Part shown: positions 9,050 through 16,856 of the stretch, one piece after another | How positions within the stretch are numbered: position 1 is the first letter of the stretch | Layout of the letters: each line of letters starts with the position of its first letter | Source of the DNA: an uncultured Marinomonas sp. | GTDB taxonomy: Bacteria > Pseudomonadota > Gammaproteobacteria > Pseudomonadales > Marinomonadaceae | Reading direction: 5' to 3' | DNA length: 45,748 nucleotides | Assembly (NCBI GenBank): GCA_947493575.1 | Contig: CANLRQ010000024.1 | Span: 1-45,748 of the forward strand | Notes under the pieces: model-generated | The model's input: only the letters and a program-made list of their open reading frames with translations | What the model was told of the DNA's origin: nothing | Database searches by the model: none | Translations under genes and position numbers: made by a program

Positions 9050-9814
9050 GTGATGATCTCAATAAAAAAGCGCCAGCTATTATGCTCGGCGCTTTTTTTA
9101 TGTCTAATAGAAAACCATTCCTATGCTTCTTGTCTAGCTGAAGGCAAACTGCTTTCTGCTCAGGTTAAAAAAGTTGTGGATGGTGACACGGTACATTTTC
9201 AAGACGGAAAGAAAGTTAGACTTATTGGTATTAACACTCCCGAATTGGATTATAAGCATCAAAAACACGATGCGTTTGCACTTGATGCAAAAAAAAGGCT
9301 GTCGGAACTCGTTGGTAATACTGTCTTTTATCAAGAAGGATTGGATAAAAGAGATCGTTACGGTCGATATTTGTACTACTTGTTTGATAAACGTCGAATT
9401 TCAATATCAAGTCAGTTATTATCTCAAGGACTAGGTTATCGCATTGCGTTTCCTCCGAACGTTAATTATCAAGCATGTTTGCAGTCTTCTGAAAACATTG
9501 CTCGGCAAAAACAAATAGGAGTTTGGGAACACGCTATACAATGGCAGCCAAAAGCTGGTTTTGTGATATCTCGCATAACCTTGACTTCTATTTACCGAAA
9601 CAGAGGGGGATGGTGGCTAAATACAAACCATAATTTAGCGATTAACATCCCTGCTAAAGTTGCTAATCAATGGACACCTCAAGAACTGTATTCTCTTGAA
9701 GGTCACCTGATTGAAGCCCGAGGTTGGCAACACTACCGAAAAAATAAGCAAGCAGATAAATCTAAGTGGGTATGGCAGATTAAACATCCCAATGATTTGG
9801 TTCTTATTAACTAA
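9050..9814 (+). CDS. Secreted thermonuclease-like (SNase-family) nuclease
   Basis: A GTG at 9050 or the ATG at 9053 opens a roughly 253-residue protein with a signal peptide (KKRQLLCSALFLCLIENHSYA, cleavage probably after SYA). The staphylococcal-nuclease domain spans about residues 35-165: VVDGDTVHF, VRLIGINTPELD with the catalytic Arg and Glu, and the second Arg in KRDRYGRYLYYLF. It should cleave DNA or RNA with Ca2+ in the periplasm or outside the cell. The last 85 residues contain a further tryptophan-rich beta region. The start lies 12 bp after rpmE and the RBS is poor. The rpmE terminator stem falls within codons 6-16, so expression may depend on readthrough or an internal promoter. Confidence 0.85.
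   Translation: MMISIKKRQLLCSALFLCLIENHSYASCLAEGKLLSAQVKKVVDGDTVHFQDGKKVRLIGINTPELDYKHQKHDAFALDAKKRLSELVGNTVFYQEGLDKRDRYGRYLYYLFDKRRISISSQLLSQGLGYRIAFPPNVNYQACLQSSENIARQKQIGVWEHAIQWQPKAGFVISRITLTSIYRNRGGWWLNTNHNLAINIPAKVANQWTPQELYSLEGHLIEARGWQHYRKNKQADKSKWVWQIKHPNDLVLIN
9064..9099 (+). terminator. rpmE terminator embedded in the nuclease signal-peptide codons
   Basis: Stem GCGCC (9070-9074) pairs with GGCGC (9088-9092) around a 13-base loop. It is flanked by an A run before and a T run (9093-9099) after, a good intrinsic terminator for rpmE. It is read as codons for KKRQLLCSALFL of the downstream nuclease. Confidence 0.8.
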
Positions 9815-9987
9815 ATTTACAATTCATGAAGACGAGTGTATTTGATTGAATGTATGGCTTTAAAGATAAAGTCTTTTCAATTACTCTGGTACAAATGAAG
9901 GTGATATAAGCTATGTATTCTACAACCTTGTTGTTATACAAATGCTTACCAAAACTAATAAACACATAATAAAACGGAAACATCAAA

Positions 9988-11250
9988 ATGGCAGAAGATA
10001 TGAAGCAAGCTGCTCTGGATTACCATGAGCATCCAGTTCCAGGCAAATTAAGTTCAACTATAACTAAGCCAACCGCGACGTCAGGTGATTTGTCCCTAGC
10101 GTATAGCCCAGGTGTTGCTGAGCCATGCCGTGAAATTGCAAAAAATCCGGAAGACGCTTATCGATATACAGGTAAAGGCAACCTGGTTGCTGTCATTTCT
10201 GACGGTACTGCTGTTCTAGGTTTAGGAAATATTGGCCCATTAGCAAGTAAGCCTGTTATGGAAGGTAAAGGCGTTTTATTTAAACGTTTTGCCGGTGTTA
10301 ACTCTGTTGATGTGGAAGTAGAATCTGAAAGCCCACAAGCTTTTATTGATACCGTTGCTCGTATTGCAAACACTTACGGTGGCATTAATCTAGAAGATAT
10401 CAAAGCACCAGAATGTTTTGAGATTGAACGTCAACTCATTGAGCGTTGCAGCATCCCTGTATTTCATGATGACCAGCATGGTACAGCAATTGTAACGGCT
10501 GCCGGTCTATTGAATGCTTTAGAATTGCAAAACAAGAAAATCGAAGATGCAAAAATCGTTTGTCTTGGTGCTGGTGCTGCGGCAACGGCTTGTATGAAGC
10601 TGATCATTGCTTGTGGTGCTCAACGTGACAATATTTTTGTATTGGATCGTAAAGGCGTTATCCACTCAGGTCGTGATGACTTGAACCAATTCAAAGCTAT
10701 GTTTGCAATTGAAACAGATGCTCGTACATTGGATGATGCTATTGATGGCGCAGACGTATTCATTGGTGTATCTGGCCCTGATTTATTCTCTGCTGACCAA
10801 CTGAAAAAAATGGCACCAAATCCAGTTGTATTTGCTTGCTCTAACCCAGACCCAGAAATTAGCCCTGAATTAGCACACTCAGTGCGAGATGATTTGATTA
10901 TGGCAACGGGCCGTTCTGATTATCCAAACCAAGTGAACAATGTATTGGGCTTCCCATTCATTTTCCGTGGTGCACTAGACGTTCGAGCAAATAAAATTAA
11001 TGAAGAAATGAAAGTCGCAGCGGTACATGCACTAAAAGATCTTGCAAAAGAAGAAGTGCCTGCTGATGTTGTCACTGCATACGGTGGTGATGCATTGTCA
11101 TTTGGCAAAGAATACATTTTGCCTAAGCCAATGGATTCTCGCTTGTTAACAATTGTTTCTGCTGCTGTTGCTCAAGCTGCGGTTGATACTGGTGTTGCTG
11201 CATTACCATACCCAGACTTTTACCCATTAGAAAACTTAGATCGTTTTTAA
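9988..11250 (+). CDS. Malate dehydrogenase, decarboxylating (malic enzyme), short form
   Basis: The 420-residue protein oxidatively decarboxylates malate to pyruvate with NAD+ or NADP+. It has the catalytic Tyr in [12 protein letters not shown], the [12 protein letters not shown] segment, the Lys-containing [10 protein letters not shown], metal ligands in [11 protein letters not shown] and HDDQHGTA, and the nucleotide-binding turn [12 protein letters not shown]. It corresponds to the malic domain alone and lacks the C-terminal phosphotransacetylase-like domain of E. coli MaeB. Cofactor preference is not decidable by eye. It is monocistronic: 173 bp of leader upstream and a strong terminator downstream. 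Confidence 0.95.
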   Translation: MAEDMKQAALDYHEHPVPGKLSSTITKPTATSGDLSLAYSPGVAEPCREIAKNPEDAYRYTGKGNLVAVISDGTAVLGLGNIGPLASKPVMEGKGVLFKRFAGVNSVDVEVESESPQAFIDTVARIANTYGGINLEDIKAPECFEIERQLIERCSIPVFHDDQHGTAIVTAAGLLNALELQNKKIEDAKIVCLGAGAAATACMKLIIACGAQRDNIFVLDRKGVIHSGRDDLNQFKAMFAIETDARTLDDAIDGADVFIGVSGPDLFSADQLKKMAPNPVVFACSNPDPEISPELAHSVRDDLIMATGRSDYPNQVNNVLGFPFIFRGALDVRANKINEEMKVAAVHALKDLAKEEVPADVVTAYGGDALSFGKEYILPKPMDSRLLTIVSAAVAQAAVDTGVAALPYPDFYPLENLDRF

Positions 11251-11276
11251 TTGTTTAAAACTGAGTCTTGATAAAT

Positions 11277-11312
11277 AAAAAAGGAGGAGAACAAAGCTCT
11301 CCTCCTTTTTTT
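11277..11312 (+). terminator. Intrinsic terminator after the malic enzyme gene
   Basis: A 10-bp perfect stem AAGGAGGAGA (11281-11290) with TCTCCTCCTT (11298-11307) closes a 7-base loop and is followed by a T tract. A-T pairs extend the stem on both sides, so it may act in both directions. Confidence 0.9.
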
Positions 11313-11474
11313 GTTTTTATTGATTGAATTAGTACAGTTCCAATATTGAAACTAATCTTTCTTTTCTAACCACTACATAGATTTATAAATGAGCATTTTG
11401 AATTTTTTAAACAAAAGTATTAGCAAGCGTAATAGTCGTGGAAAAGTTTTGTTAAACTCATAAAACGGTCGGTA

Positions 11475-12032
11475 TTATCTTTTCTCTTGTTGATACCAAC
11501 GTAGTGAATCAATCAAAAGGAAAAGGATTAGGCTGACGCCCATAACAGGTAAACTAATACTCAGAAAAATTGTTATTACTAAGGTGATTAATTTCTCTTG
11601 AGTCGATAATGCGCCCCATGCTTGTACTAACGGTTTGACTGTTTGTCCAGCATCAGGTCTACGTATCCACCACATTTTATAGCCCCAGATGATCATTAGA
11701 CATAATGATAAACCAAAGAAAGCTAGGATAATTTGATTGAAGACGCCAAATAAAATACCCATATGGGTGTCGATTCTCCACCGAATAAGTTTTGCTATTA
11801 AAGGGTAATCTGCAAATTTTACATGGCTGGTAACTGTCATATTACGTGGATCAATAGCAACACTGTCCACTTGAGAAGGCCAAGAGCGATCTATCTCACG
11901 TACGTACCAAGCTTTTTCAGCACTTTTTGGCGGCTTAATCTCAATCTTGTTTGCTGTAATTCCTGCGGCTATCGCCGTTGCTAATACTTGGTCAAAAAGT
12001 TTATCGTTTGACGTTACTGCTTTTTCTTTTGC
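11475..12032 (-). pseudogene. PepSY-associated transmembrane protein, C-terminal remnant
   Basis: About 186 codons remain open, bounded upstream by a TAA at 12033-12035. The protein reads AKEKAVTSNDKLFDQVLATA, IEIKPPKSAEKAWYVREID, then IDTHMGILFGVFNQIILAFFGL, GYKMWWIRRP and a final hydrophobic helix. These match the last third of PepSY_TM proteins (about 450-550 residues, inner membrane, often tied to siderophore or iron uptake). The N-terminal helices and first PepSY domain are absent, and no plausible start with an RBS is seen. A GTG at 11870 gives a 131-codon frame that cuts through the conserved domain. I read it as a 5'-truncated pseudogene. Confidence 0.75.
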
Positions 12033-12271
12033 TTAAATATCCTGTATAAAAAAACGAGTTATAGGGTAATTCAACCTTATGTGGAAGGAGATTATAAAGG
12101 TTACTGGATAAATGAGTAGTGAAATTAGACTAAGATATGAGCTTATATAGAGATGGATCAAATCTTTGTCGTGCAAAGGCCTCAGACTGAATTTTCAGCG
12201 CTTTTGTACTCAAGATAAATTCACTTCAAGCATCCTATTTATGGAGCTTGAGGTGGTTGGGTAGAATGGTC

Positions 12272-13981
12272 TTATTTCCATTTTCCTAAAGTGATTTCCA
12301 TTATTGAGCCTCCGGGTACATTGCCTATTGTTTTTGAAGGTACATTACCTGAAAAGCCCGGCCCAATAGGATCTTCATCCATGCTGAAACCATAAACAGA
12401 ATTCCCATAGAAAATAGGGGCGTTCTTCGTGATTCTGGAGTCTTTACCATCTATATCTGAGTAATGTAAGAATTTTGCGTAATAGTGGCAAACACTGCCT
12501 GCTCCATACCAATCTGTAGCTTTATTCCATGCTGCGGTTGATTCCCCTGCCGAAATCGTTGTTGTTGATATGCCTTTAGGAGCAACGCCTCGGCACAATG
12601 CTTCCCAGATACTGTCTTGAATTAAGCCGGCATCGCCAGCGGAACCATTTGGTGTGTATTGATTGAATGCCTGCTGAAAAACATACAAACTGCTGTCTAT
12701 TCCCGCAGGCGGCTGAGGGAATTTAAACGATGCTCCTGCGGTGTTTGAAAGAGTAAAGGTGTTAGTTGTGCCTTCTAGCGAGCATACTCCGCTGTAAATA
12801 TTGCCACCCCCCAAGTTAATGCTTAAATAGTTACCTACTTTGAAAAAATCTTTTAAAGTATCGTCCCAATAAGGCGTTAGAGGATCGGATGATGTTGTTC
12901 CTTGAATCATTTTTGCTTGCAGCATGTCGTTTGGATCAGCAATTGCAAAGAACTCATTATCCAGTACCGTAGGGGGATTAGGGGCAGTGCCTCCGATCGA
13001 TGTCTTATACAGCAGTTCTCTGAAGGGCGATGCATGACTTCCTTCATTCGTTATAAAGTTAGTGTAAGCCTCGTGAATTTGTTTACGTGTAAAAGATGTA
13101 TCCACACCGTATTGCTCTTTATCAAAGGTGAATGAAAGGTTTAATCCGAAACCATTCACTGCAGATAGGTCGGCCGCCGCATTCATGCCAAATTCAAAAA
13201 TATCAAAGGGTCCCGGCGCTGCAATACCGGGAGGATTTGCATAAGGGTAGCTAGTGTAGCCTAATGGATTGTAACTGCTGATTGGCATTTCCACTGGTTG
13301 TGTAGCTGAAACAACGAAGATTAATCGGTTTGATCCATTAGTTGCTGTATCTAGTGTGGCTTTAGAAATGCTAGATAATTGATAAAAAGGCAATCCTTGA
13401 CTAATTTGAACAGTTACGCTTCCTCTATTGTCATTTAATCCTGGACCATAGGCACCTGTTAGATCATCGTTAATGCATAGGTATAATTCTCCCGACTCTT
13501 GTGTCGCTAGGCTGCTCCAATCTCCCATACCGATGAAAAAAGGTGTGCCACTTTCACCTATTTTACCCAGAAGAGCGCCCATATTTACGCCTGTCATTGG
13601 GTATGCAGTTTGATCTGATGGCACAAGCAAATTAGGGCATCCGCCAGCATTATAAAGTTGGCCTGAATTGGTGTTTGGATCCGCAGTCCACTCTCCACTG
13701 CTATAGGTGGTGGTATATGTGGTTGTGGCGCCGTTAGTAATCGTCACACCTGTCGCTTGCCAGCTTGTATTTGCAGAGACACTAATGATGGTTGCCGCTG
13801 GTGGGTTTGCAAATGAACCATCTGCTTGCAAGAGTTGTAAACTTGATGCACCACCGTTGATAAAGCCCGATACCCAAACCGAATCGGAAATGCCGGATAG
13901 GTCTTTTAACCTGAGCCAGATAGTGTTGCTGGATGGTTTATTGGTTGGCGTGGCCTTTTTTGCAGATAATGTTGTGCTCAT
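12272..13981 (-). CDS. Large protein with LecA-like lectin and GH64/thaumatin-like parts
   Basis: The 569-residue protein has no signal peptide. Residues about 65-195 resemble the galactose lectin PA-IL (LecA): MGALLGKIGESGTPFFIG aligns with its GALVMKIGNSGT region, and CINDDLTGAYGPGLNDNRGS resembles its calcium/galactose loop (YNDVPGTYGNNSGS). The flanking parts look like a GH64 beta-1,3-glucanase or thaumatin-like fold: IWLRLKDLSGISDSVWVSGF at 21-40, then NRLIFVVSATQPVEMP, DIFEFGMNAAADLSAVNGFGLNL and a C-terminal QDSIWEALCRGVAP. The lectin-like unit thus seems inserted in, or placed near the start of, the glucanase-like fold. It could bind or cut beta-glucans of algae or fungi. The catalytic acids of GH64 were not identified. 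Family calls are by eye. Confidence 0.55.
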   Translation of the reverse strand: MSTTLSAKKATPTNKPSSNTIWLRLKDLSGISDSVWVSGFINGGASSLQLLQADGSFANPPAATIISVSANTSWQATGVTITNGATTTYTTTYSSGEWTADPNTNSGQLYNAGGCPNLLVPSDQTAYPMTGVNMGALLGKIGESGTPFFIGMGDWSSLATQESGELYLCINDDLTGAYGPGLNDNRGSVTVQISQGLPFYQLSSISKATLDTATNGSNRLIFVVSATQPVEMPISSYNPLGYTSYPYANPPGIAAPGPFDIFEFGMNAAADLSAVNGFGLNLSFTFDKEQYGVDTSFTRKQIHEAYTNFITNEGSHASPFRELLYKTSIGGTAPNPPTVLDNEFFAIADPNDMLQAKMIQGTTSSDPLTPYWDDTLKDFFKVGNYLSINLGGGNIYSGVCSLEGTTNTFTLSNTAGASFKFPQPPAGIDSSLYVFQQAFNQYTPNGSAGDAGLIQDSIWEALCRGVAPKGISTTTISAGESTAAWNKATDWYGAGSVCHYYAKFLHYSDIDGKDSRITKNAPIFYGNSVYGFSMDEDPIGPGFSGNVPSKTIGNVPGGSIMEITLGKWK

Positions 13982-14202
13982 ACTGTTACCCTTTTATTAA
14001 GTGGAGTGTTGTAATGGAACAAATGCAAATAGTGCAACATACATTCACTTGATCGAGTTCTTAAAGAACTGAGCCGACTATTGATACCCAATAAAAATAC
14101 ACTGGTATTCAATAAAAAATACATTGCCAATATCAATTAGAGCAAAAAATGGAAGAACTTCTAGTACAGTTAGTTACACAGTTGAATCACAGGAGAATTT
14201 AT

Positions 14203-14239
14203 AAAAAAGCCAGATTGTTTAAGTGAAACAATCTGGCCT
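14203..14239 (-). terminator. Terminator of secreted-peptide gene copy A
   Basis: A 12-bp perfect stem GCCAGATTGTTT (14209-14220) with AAACAATCTGGC (14226-14237) and a 5-base loop. On the minus strand it is followed by six Ts. The same hairpin follows copy B at 15260-15294. Confidence 0.85.
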
Positions 14240-14295
14240 AAAAAGGAATCTTAGAAAAGAGGGAGAGCTTTTCAATAAATGAAAGTTAGCTGCAA

Positions 14296-14577
14296 TTAGT
14301 TTGCAAAGTGCGCCGCGTTGAAGAGAGTTTGTAATTCTTCATATTTGTCGCTGTAAGCATCGGCTTTTTTAGCGAATGTGTTTGCACCTTGAAGGTTAAC
14401 GTCAGCGTTAAATTCAATACCTTTAGACTCAAGTGTGTTAGACAGTGCCGCAACACTGGAAACGTTTGTACGGTAATCTTCATATGCTGTTTCGCCAGTA
14501 GAGCCCGCTGCAAATGCAGACGTTGCGATAACAGAAGAAGCCAAAAGTGCCAAAGATGCTTTAGTAAATGTGTTCAT
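14296..14577 (-). CDS. Small secreted protein, copy A of a three-gene family
   Basis: The 93-residue precursor has a textbook signal peptide, MNTFTKASLALLASSVIATS ending in AFA, with cleavage before AGSTGE. The mature part is about 70 residues, rich in Ala, Asn, Glu and Tyr, with no cysteine, and is probably helical (AALSNTLESKGIEFNADV, NTFAKKADAYSDKYEELQ). I recognise no family. Copies B (15353-15634) and C (24872-25153) differ at only a few residues; here ALSNTLESKG replaces ALSNTLEKQG. A strong GGAG lies 8 bases before ATG. The copies share the upstream block as well as the coding sequence, so they are duplicated expression cassettes. Export through Sec is likely; the role is unknown. Confidence 0.85.
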   Translation of the reverse strand: MNTFTKASLALLASSVIATSAFAAGSTGETAYEDYRTNVSSVAALSNTLESKGIEFNADVNLQGANTFAKKADAYSDKYEELQTLFNAAHFAN

Positions 14578-14760
14578 AATAAATCTCCAAAATATAAAAA
14601 AAGTGAATCGCCGTTGCGTTTCGATGGAGTGATTATTAACGAATTCAAAACATAAAAATAGCCTTTGGAGGTCGCTTCCCAGTTTGTTACTTGCTTATGG
14701 TTTTATTAGTATCAATTAAGAATTTTAAGGATGGAATGTGCAGGTTTGATAGTATTTTTA
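14578..14760 (-). promoter_or_regulatory. Conserved upstream block of secreted-peptide copy A
   Basis: About 170-180 bp upstream of the ATG are nearly identical in all three copies, from the RBS (GGAGATTTATT) back past AACTGGGAAGCGACCTYC to a region reading CTTAATTG. Conservation outside the coding part suggests a shared promoter, long leader or regulatory RNA. Exact promoter elements are not clear by eye. Confidence 0.6.
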
Positions 14761-14814
14761 GCACCTTCTTTAAGCTCCCCTCTGAATATTTATTTCACAA
14801 ACGGTATTTTCATT

Positions 14815-15159
14815 ATGCGTAAAACAGATAAAAAGTTAGAAAAGCAATTAATCTCATCGTTAACTGAAGTATGTGAGACGTCTTTAAAAGCATTTAATGG
14901 TTTTCAGTGGTTAACTCATCAGGTGAACTATTCAAACTTTCCGAAAAGTTTAAATATCATTTGTGTTTTTGACACCAATGAACATCTTAATGATTTTTAT
15001 AAAAAAGACAGTACTAGAGAATTAAGTGCGCTGATTCAAAGTAAGTTATTTGAGGTTGATATAACGCTTAAAAATGCAGCCAGTCATATTACTTATGATA
15101 CAGAGGAAAACTGTCAGAGAAGTCATGGAGGGAAATGGGTTAATCGGTTAAATGGATAA
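14815..15159 (+). CDS. Conserved protein of the type often labelled Fis-family regulator
   Basis: The 114-residue product starts MRKTDKKLEKQLISSLTEVC and continues FNGFQWLTHQVNYSNFPKSL, IICVFDTNEHL and near the end YDTEENCQRSHGGKWVNRL. This pattern is shared by a family in pseudomonads and relatives that databases often call Fis family transcriptional regulator. I see no obvious Fis helix-turn-helix, so the name may be a carry-over. The ATG at 14815 is preferred over 14731 because family members begin MRKTDKK. No RBS is strong. It sits between copies A and B of the secreted-protein gene, on the opposite strand. Confidence 0.6.
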   Translation: MRKTDKKLEKQLISSLTEVCETSLKAFNGFQWLTHQVNYSNFPKSLNIICVFDTNEHLNDFYKKDSTRELSALIQSKLFEVDITLKNAASHITYDTEENCQRSHGGKWVNRLNG

Positions 15160-15191
15160 TTGTTCGAATGCAAGATGATAAGGCAGCCTTG

Positions 15192-15223
15192 GGAAGGTGC
15201 GAATAAGTGTGCTAAGCCTCAGA
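15192..15223. repeat. Solo left-end fragment of the MITE family
   Basis: GGAAGGTGCGAATAAGTGTG and the following CTAAGCCTCAG match the left end of the 21635-21909 element with two differences. No right end follows, so this is a remnant, located between the Fis-labelled gene and secreted-peptide copy B. Confidence 0.6.
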
Positions 15224-15259
15224 GCTTATTAACAGATAATGTTTATAGAGTAATGAATA

Positions 15260-15294
15260 AAAAAAGCCAGATTGTTTAAGTGAAACAATCTGGC
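15260..15294 (-). terminator. Terminator of secreted-peptide gene copy B
   Basis: The stem GCCAGATTGTTT (15266-15277) with AAACAATCTGGC (15283-15294) is identical to the terminator of copy A. A T run follows on the minus strand. Confidence 0.85.
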
Positions 15295-15352
15295 CTAAAA
15301 AAGAATCTTAGAAAAGAGGGAGAGCCTTTCAATAAATGAAAGTTAGCTGCAA

Positions 15353-15634
15353 TTAGTTTGCAAAGTGCGCCGCGTTGAAGAGAGTTTGTAATTCTTCATA
15401 TTTGTCGCTGTAAGCATCGGCTTTTTTAGCGAATGTGTTTGCGCCTTGCAGGTTAACATCAGCGTTGAATTCAATACCTTGTTTTTCTAGAGTGTTAGAC
15501 AATGCTTCAACACTGGAAACGTTTGTACGGTAATCTTCATATGCTGTTTCGCCAGTAGAACCCGCTGCAAATGCAGAAGCTGCGATAACAGAAGAAGTCA
15601 AAAGAGCCAAAGATGCTTTAGTAAATGTGTTCAT
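15353..15634 (-). CDS. Small secreted protein, copy B
   Basis: This 93-residue precursor is nearly identical to copy A. It has the same Sec signal peptide (MNTFTKASLALLTSSVIAAS to AFA), then a mature chain with VEALSNTLEKQGIEFNADV and the identical C-terminus NAAHFAN. Gene, leader and terminator are all shared with copy A 1057 bp away, so a roughly 0.5-kb tandem duplication enclosing the Fis-labelled gene is the likely origin. No catalytic or binding motif is visible. Confidence 0.85.
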   Translation of the reverse strand: MNTFTKASLALLTSSVIAASAFAAGSTGETAYEDYRTNVSSVEALSNTLEKQGIEFNADVNLQGANTFAKKADAYSDKYEELQTLFNAAHFAN

Positions 15635-15810
15635 AATAAATCTCCAAAATATAAAAAAGTGAATCGCCGTTGCGTTTCGATGGAGTGATTATTAACGAAT
15701 TCAAAACATAAAAATAGTCTTTGGAGGTCGCTTCCCAGTTTGTTACTCGCTTGTGGTTTTATTAGTACCAATTAAGAATTTTAAGGATGAAATGTGTAGG
15801 ATTGGCTTTA
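15635..15810 (-). promoter_or_regulatory. Conserved upstream block of secreted-peptide copy B
   Basis: This matches the block upstream of copy A almost base for base to about 15800, with one A fewer in the A run near the RBS and scattered substitutions beyond 15710. Similarity stops near 15800. From there to 15991 I see only AT-rich sequence. Confidence 0.6.
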
Positions 15811-15991
15811 TTTCTGGCGCATTTGAGTATCAATTAGAGCGATATATTGAGCTTTACTCTACCCAATGCATACGAAAATGATCGATATGTATTTTGCGCT
15901 ATCGAGATCTTTGATCTGGCTACATATTTGTAATGAAAAATTGCACATAATGAATAAATCAAGAGACCGTTAAAGAAACGTTACAAATCTA

Positions 15992-16020
15992 TTGACCCTT
16001 TTTTGGTCTTAGCCTACTAT
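15992..16020 (+). promoter_or_regulatory. Sigma-70 promoter of the c4-antirepressor transcript
   Basis: TTGACC (15992-15997), a 17-bp spacer and TACTAT (16015-16020) form a strong promoter. It would start RNA near 16027, just before the first c4 hairpin. Confidence 0.8.
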
Positions 16021-16026
16021 TGAACA

Positions 16027-16113
16027 TCACTGGCAAAATCCAGTGTCAGGATTCTCACCCTGTATTACGTAGGCGCTAAAATTGCCGGTCACATGGTGTG
16101 CTGGCTTTTTTTA
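16027..16113 (+). ncRNA. c4: c4-type antisense RNA (phage P1/P7 c4 family)
   Basis: The predicted RNA has a 5' hairpin CACTGG/CCAGTG (16028-16033 with 16040-16045) and a single-stranded middle with TTCTCAC (16052-16058) and ACGTAGG (16067-16073). A 3' hairpin GCCGG-T-CACA/TGTG-CTGGC (16084-16105) with a T run acts as terminator. The two middle segments are exactly complementary to GTGAGAA (16188-16194) and CCTACGT (16174-16180) downstream. In P1, c4 RNA is processed from the same transcript as the antirepressor gene and blocks it by pairing at two short segments. The next gene here encodes an AntA/AntB-domain protein, which fits. Confidence 0.8.
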
Positions 16114-16135
16114 TGTGTGATACCACCTGTTTTTA

Positions 16136-16212
16136 TGGTGGGTCGAGTCGGGCTAACGTTTGTTAGGCCGTTTCCTACGTTACGGTTGTGAGAACTCGAT
16201 AAGACCCACCAC
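16136..16212 (+). promoter_or_regulatory. Structured leader containing the c4 target segments
   Basis: GGTGGGTC-GAGT at the 5' side pairs with ACTC and GACCCACC at 16194-16210, closing a long stem. Inside are a small hairpin CTAAC/GTTAG and the two c4-complementary segments CCTACGT and GTGAGAA. A second copy of GATTCTCACC follows at about 16220-16230. Binding of c4 would disrupt this fold ahead of the antirepressor gene. Confidence 0.65.
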
Positions 16213-16265
16213 CCAATAGAGATTCTCACCTCTCTGGTGGATGACCATAATCTAGGAGAGCAAAA

Positions 16266-16757
16266 ATGGTGAATATACCTTTTTCAATTCAAGTGTATAT
16301 ATTAAATGGATACCCCACCGATACAATAAATGCCCGCGAACTATACGACTTTTTAGAGCCTGCTACCGACTTCCTAGAATGGTTGAACTCTCATATTGAT
16401 ATGTATCAACTTGAAGAGCACCGAGATTACTCGATACAAGATAGAGTAGAAAGTCACTCTTCTAATTCACCCACAGACGAACTTCAGAAAAGGTATTTTA
16501 TCAGCTTAGATGCAGTAAAGATTATTGCTGCGGTTGATTTGAGCGTTAAAGGTAAGCAACTGCGTTATGATTTACAGAATTTTGCGCATGCTGAAAATTC
16601 AGATGACACGAAAAATGATTTAGTTGCATTACCTGCTGTTGATATGATGAATTTATTACGACTACTACGCCATTATCAAGGTTTAGCCGTTGAACTGCCT
16701 CAAGCGCCAATGAGAGTCAATGAGTTGCTTGATAGAATGACATCTGTGCGAACTTAA
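16266..16757 (+). CDS. AntA/AntB-type phage antirepressor domain protein
   Basis: The 163-residue protein has the AntA/AntB domain at about residues 15-105: TINARELYDFLEPATDFLEW, then NSHIDMYQLEEHRDYS, and KRYFISLDAVKIIAAV followed by GKQLRYDL. In phages such as P1 the antirepressor inactivates the lysogeny repressor. The last 60 residues (LPAVDMMNLLRLLRHYQGLA) may be an oligomerisation or target part and are not recognised. AGGAG lies 8 bases before the ATG. A c4 antisense RNA and its target leader precede it, but no other phage gene is visible nearby, so this is a stray or domesticated module. An IS element begins 100 bp downstream. Confidence 0.8.
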   Translation: MVNIPFSIQVYILNGYPTDTINARELYDFLEPATDFLEWLNSHIDMYQLEEHRDYSIQDRVESHSSNSPTDELQKRYFISLDAVKIIAAVDLSVKGKQLRYDLQNFAHAENSDDTKNDLVALPAVDMMNLLRLLRHYQGLAVELPQAPMRVNELLDRMTSVRT

Positions 16758-16856
16758 AGATAAGGTGTTTAAAATAGGTCAATTTTCTTCGACTATAAAT
16801 ATAAGAGAGAATTGACTACTTAGTAAAATGAAAATAACATTGCAGCATAATAATTC

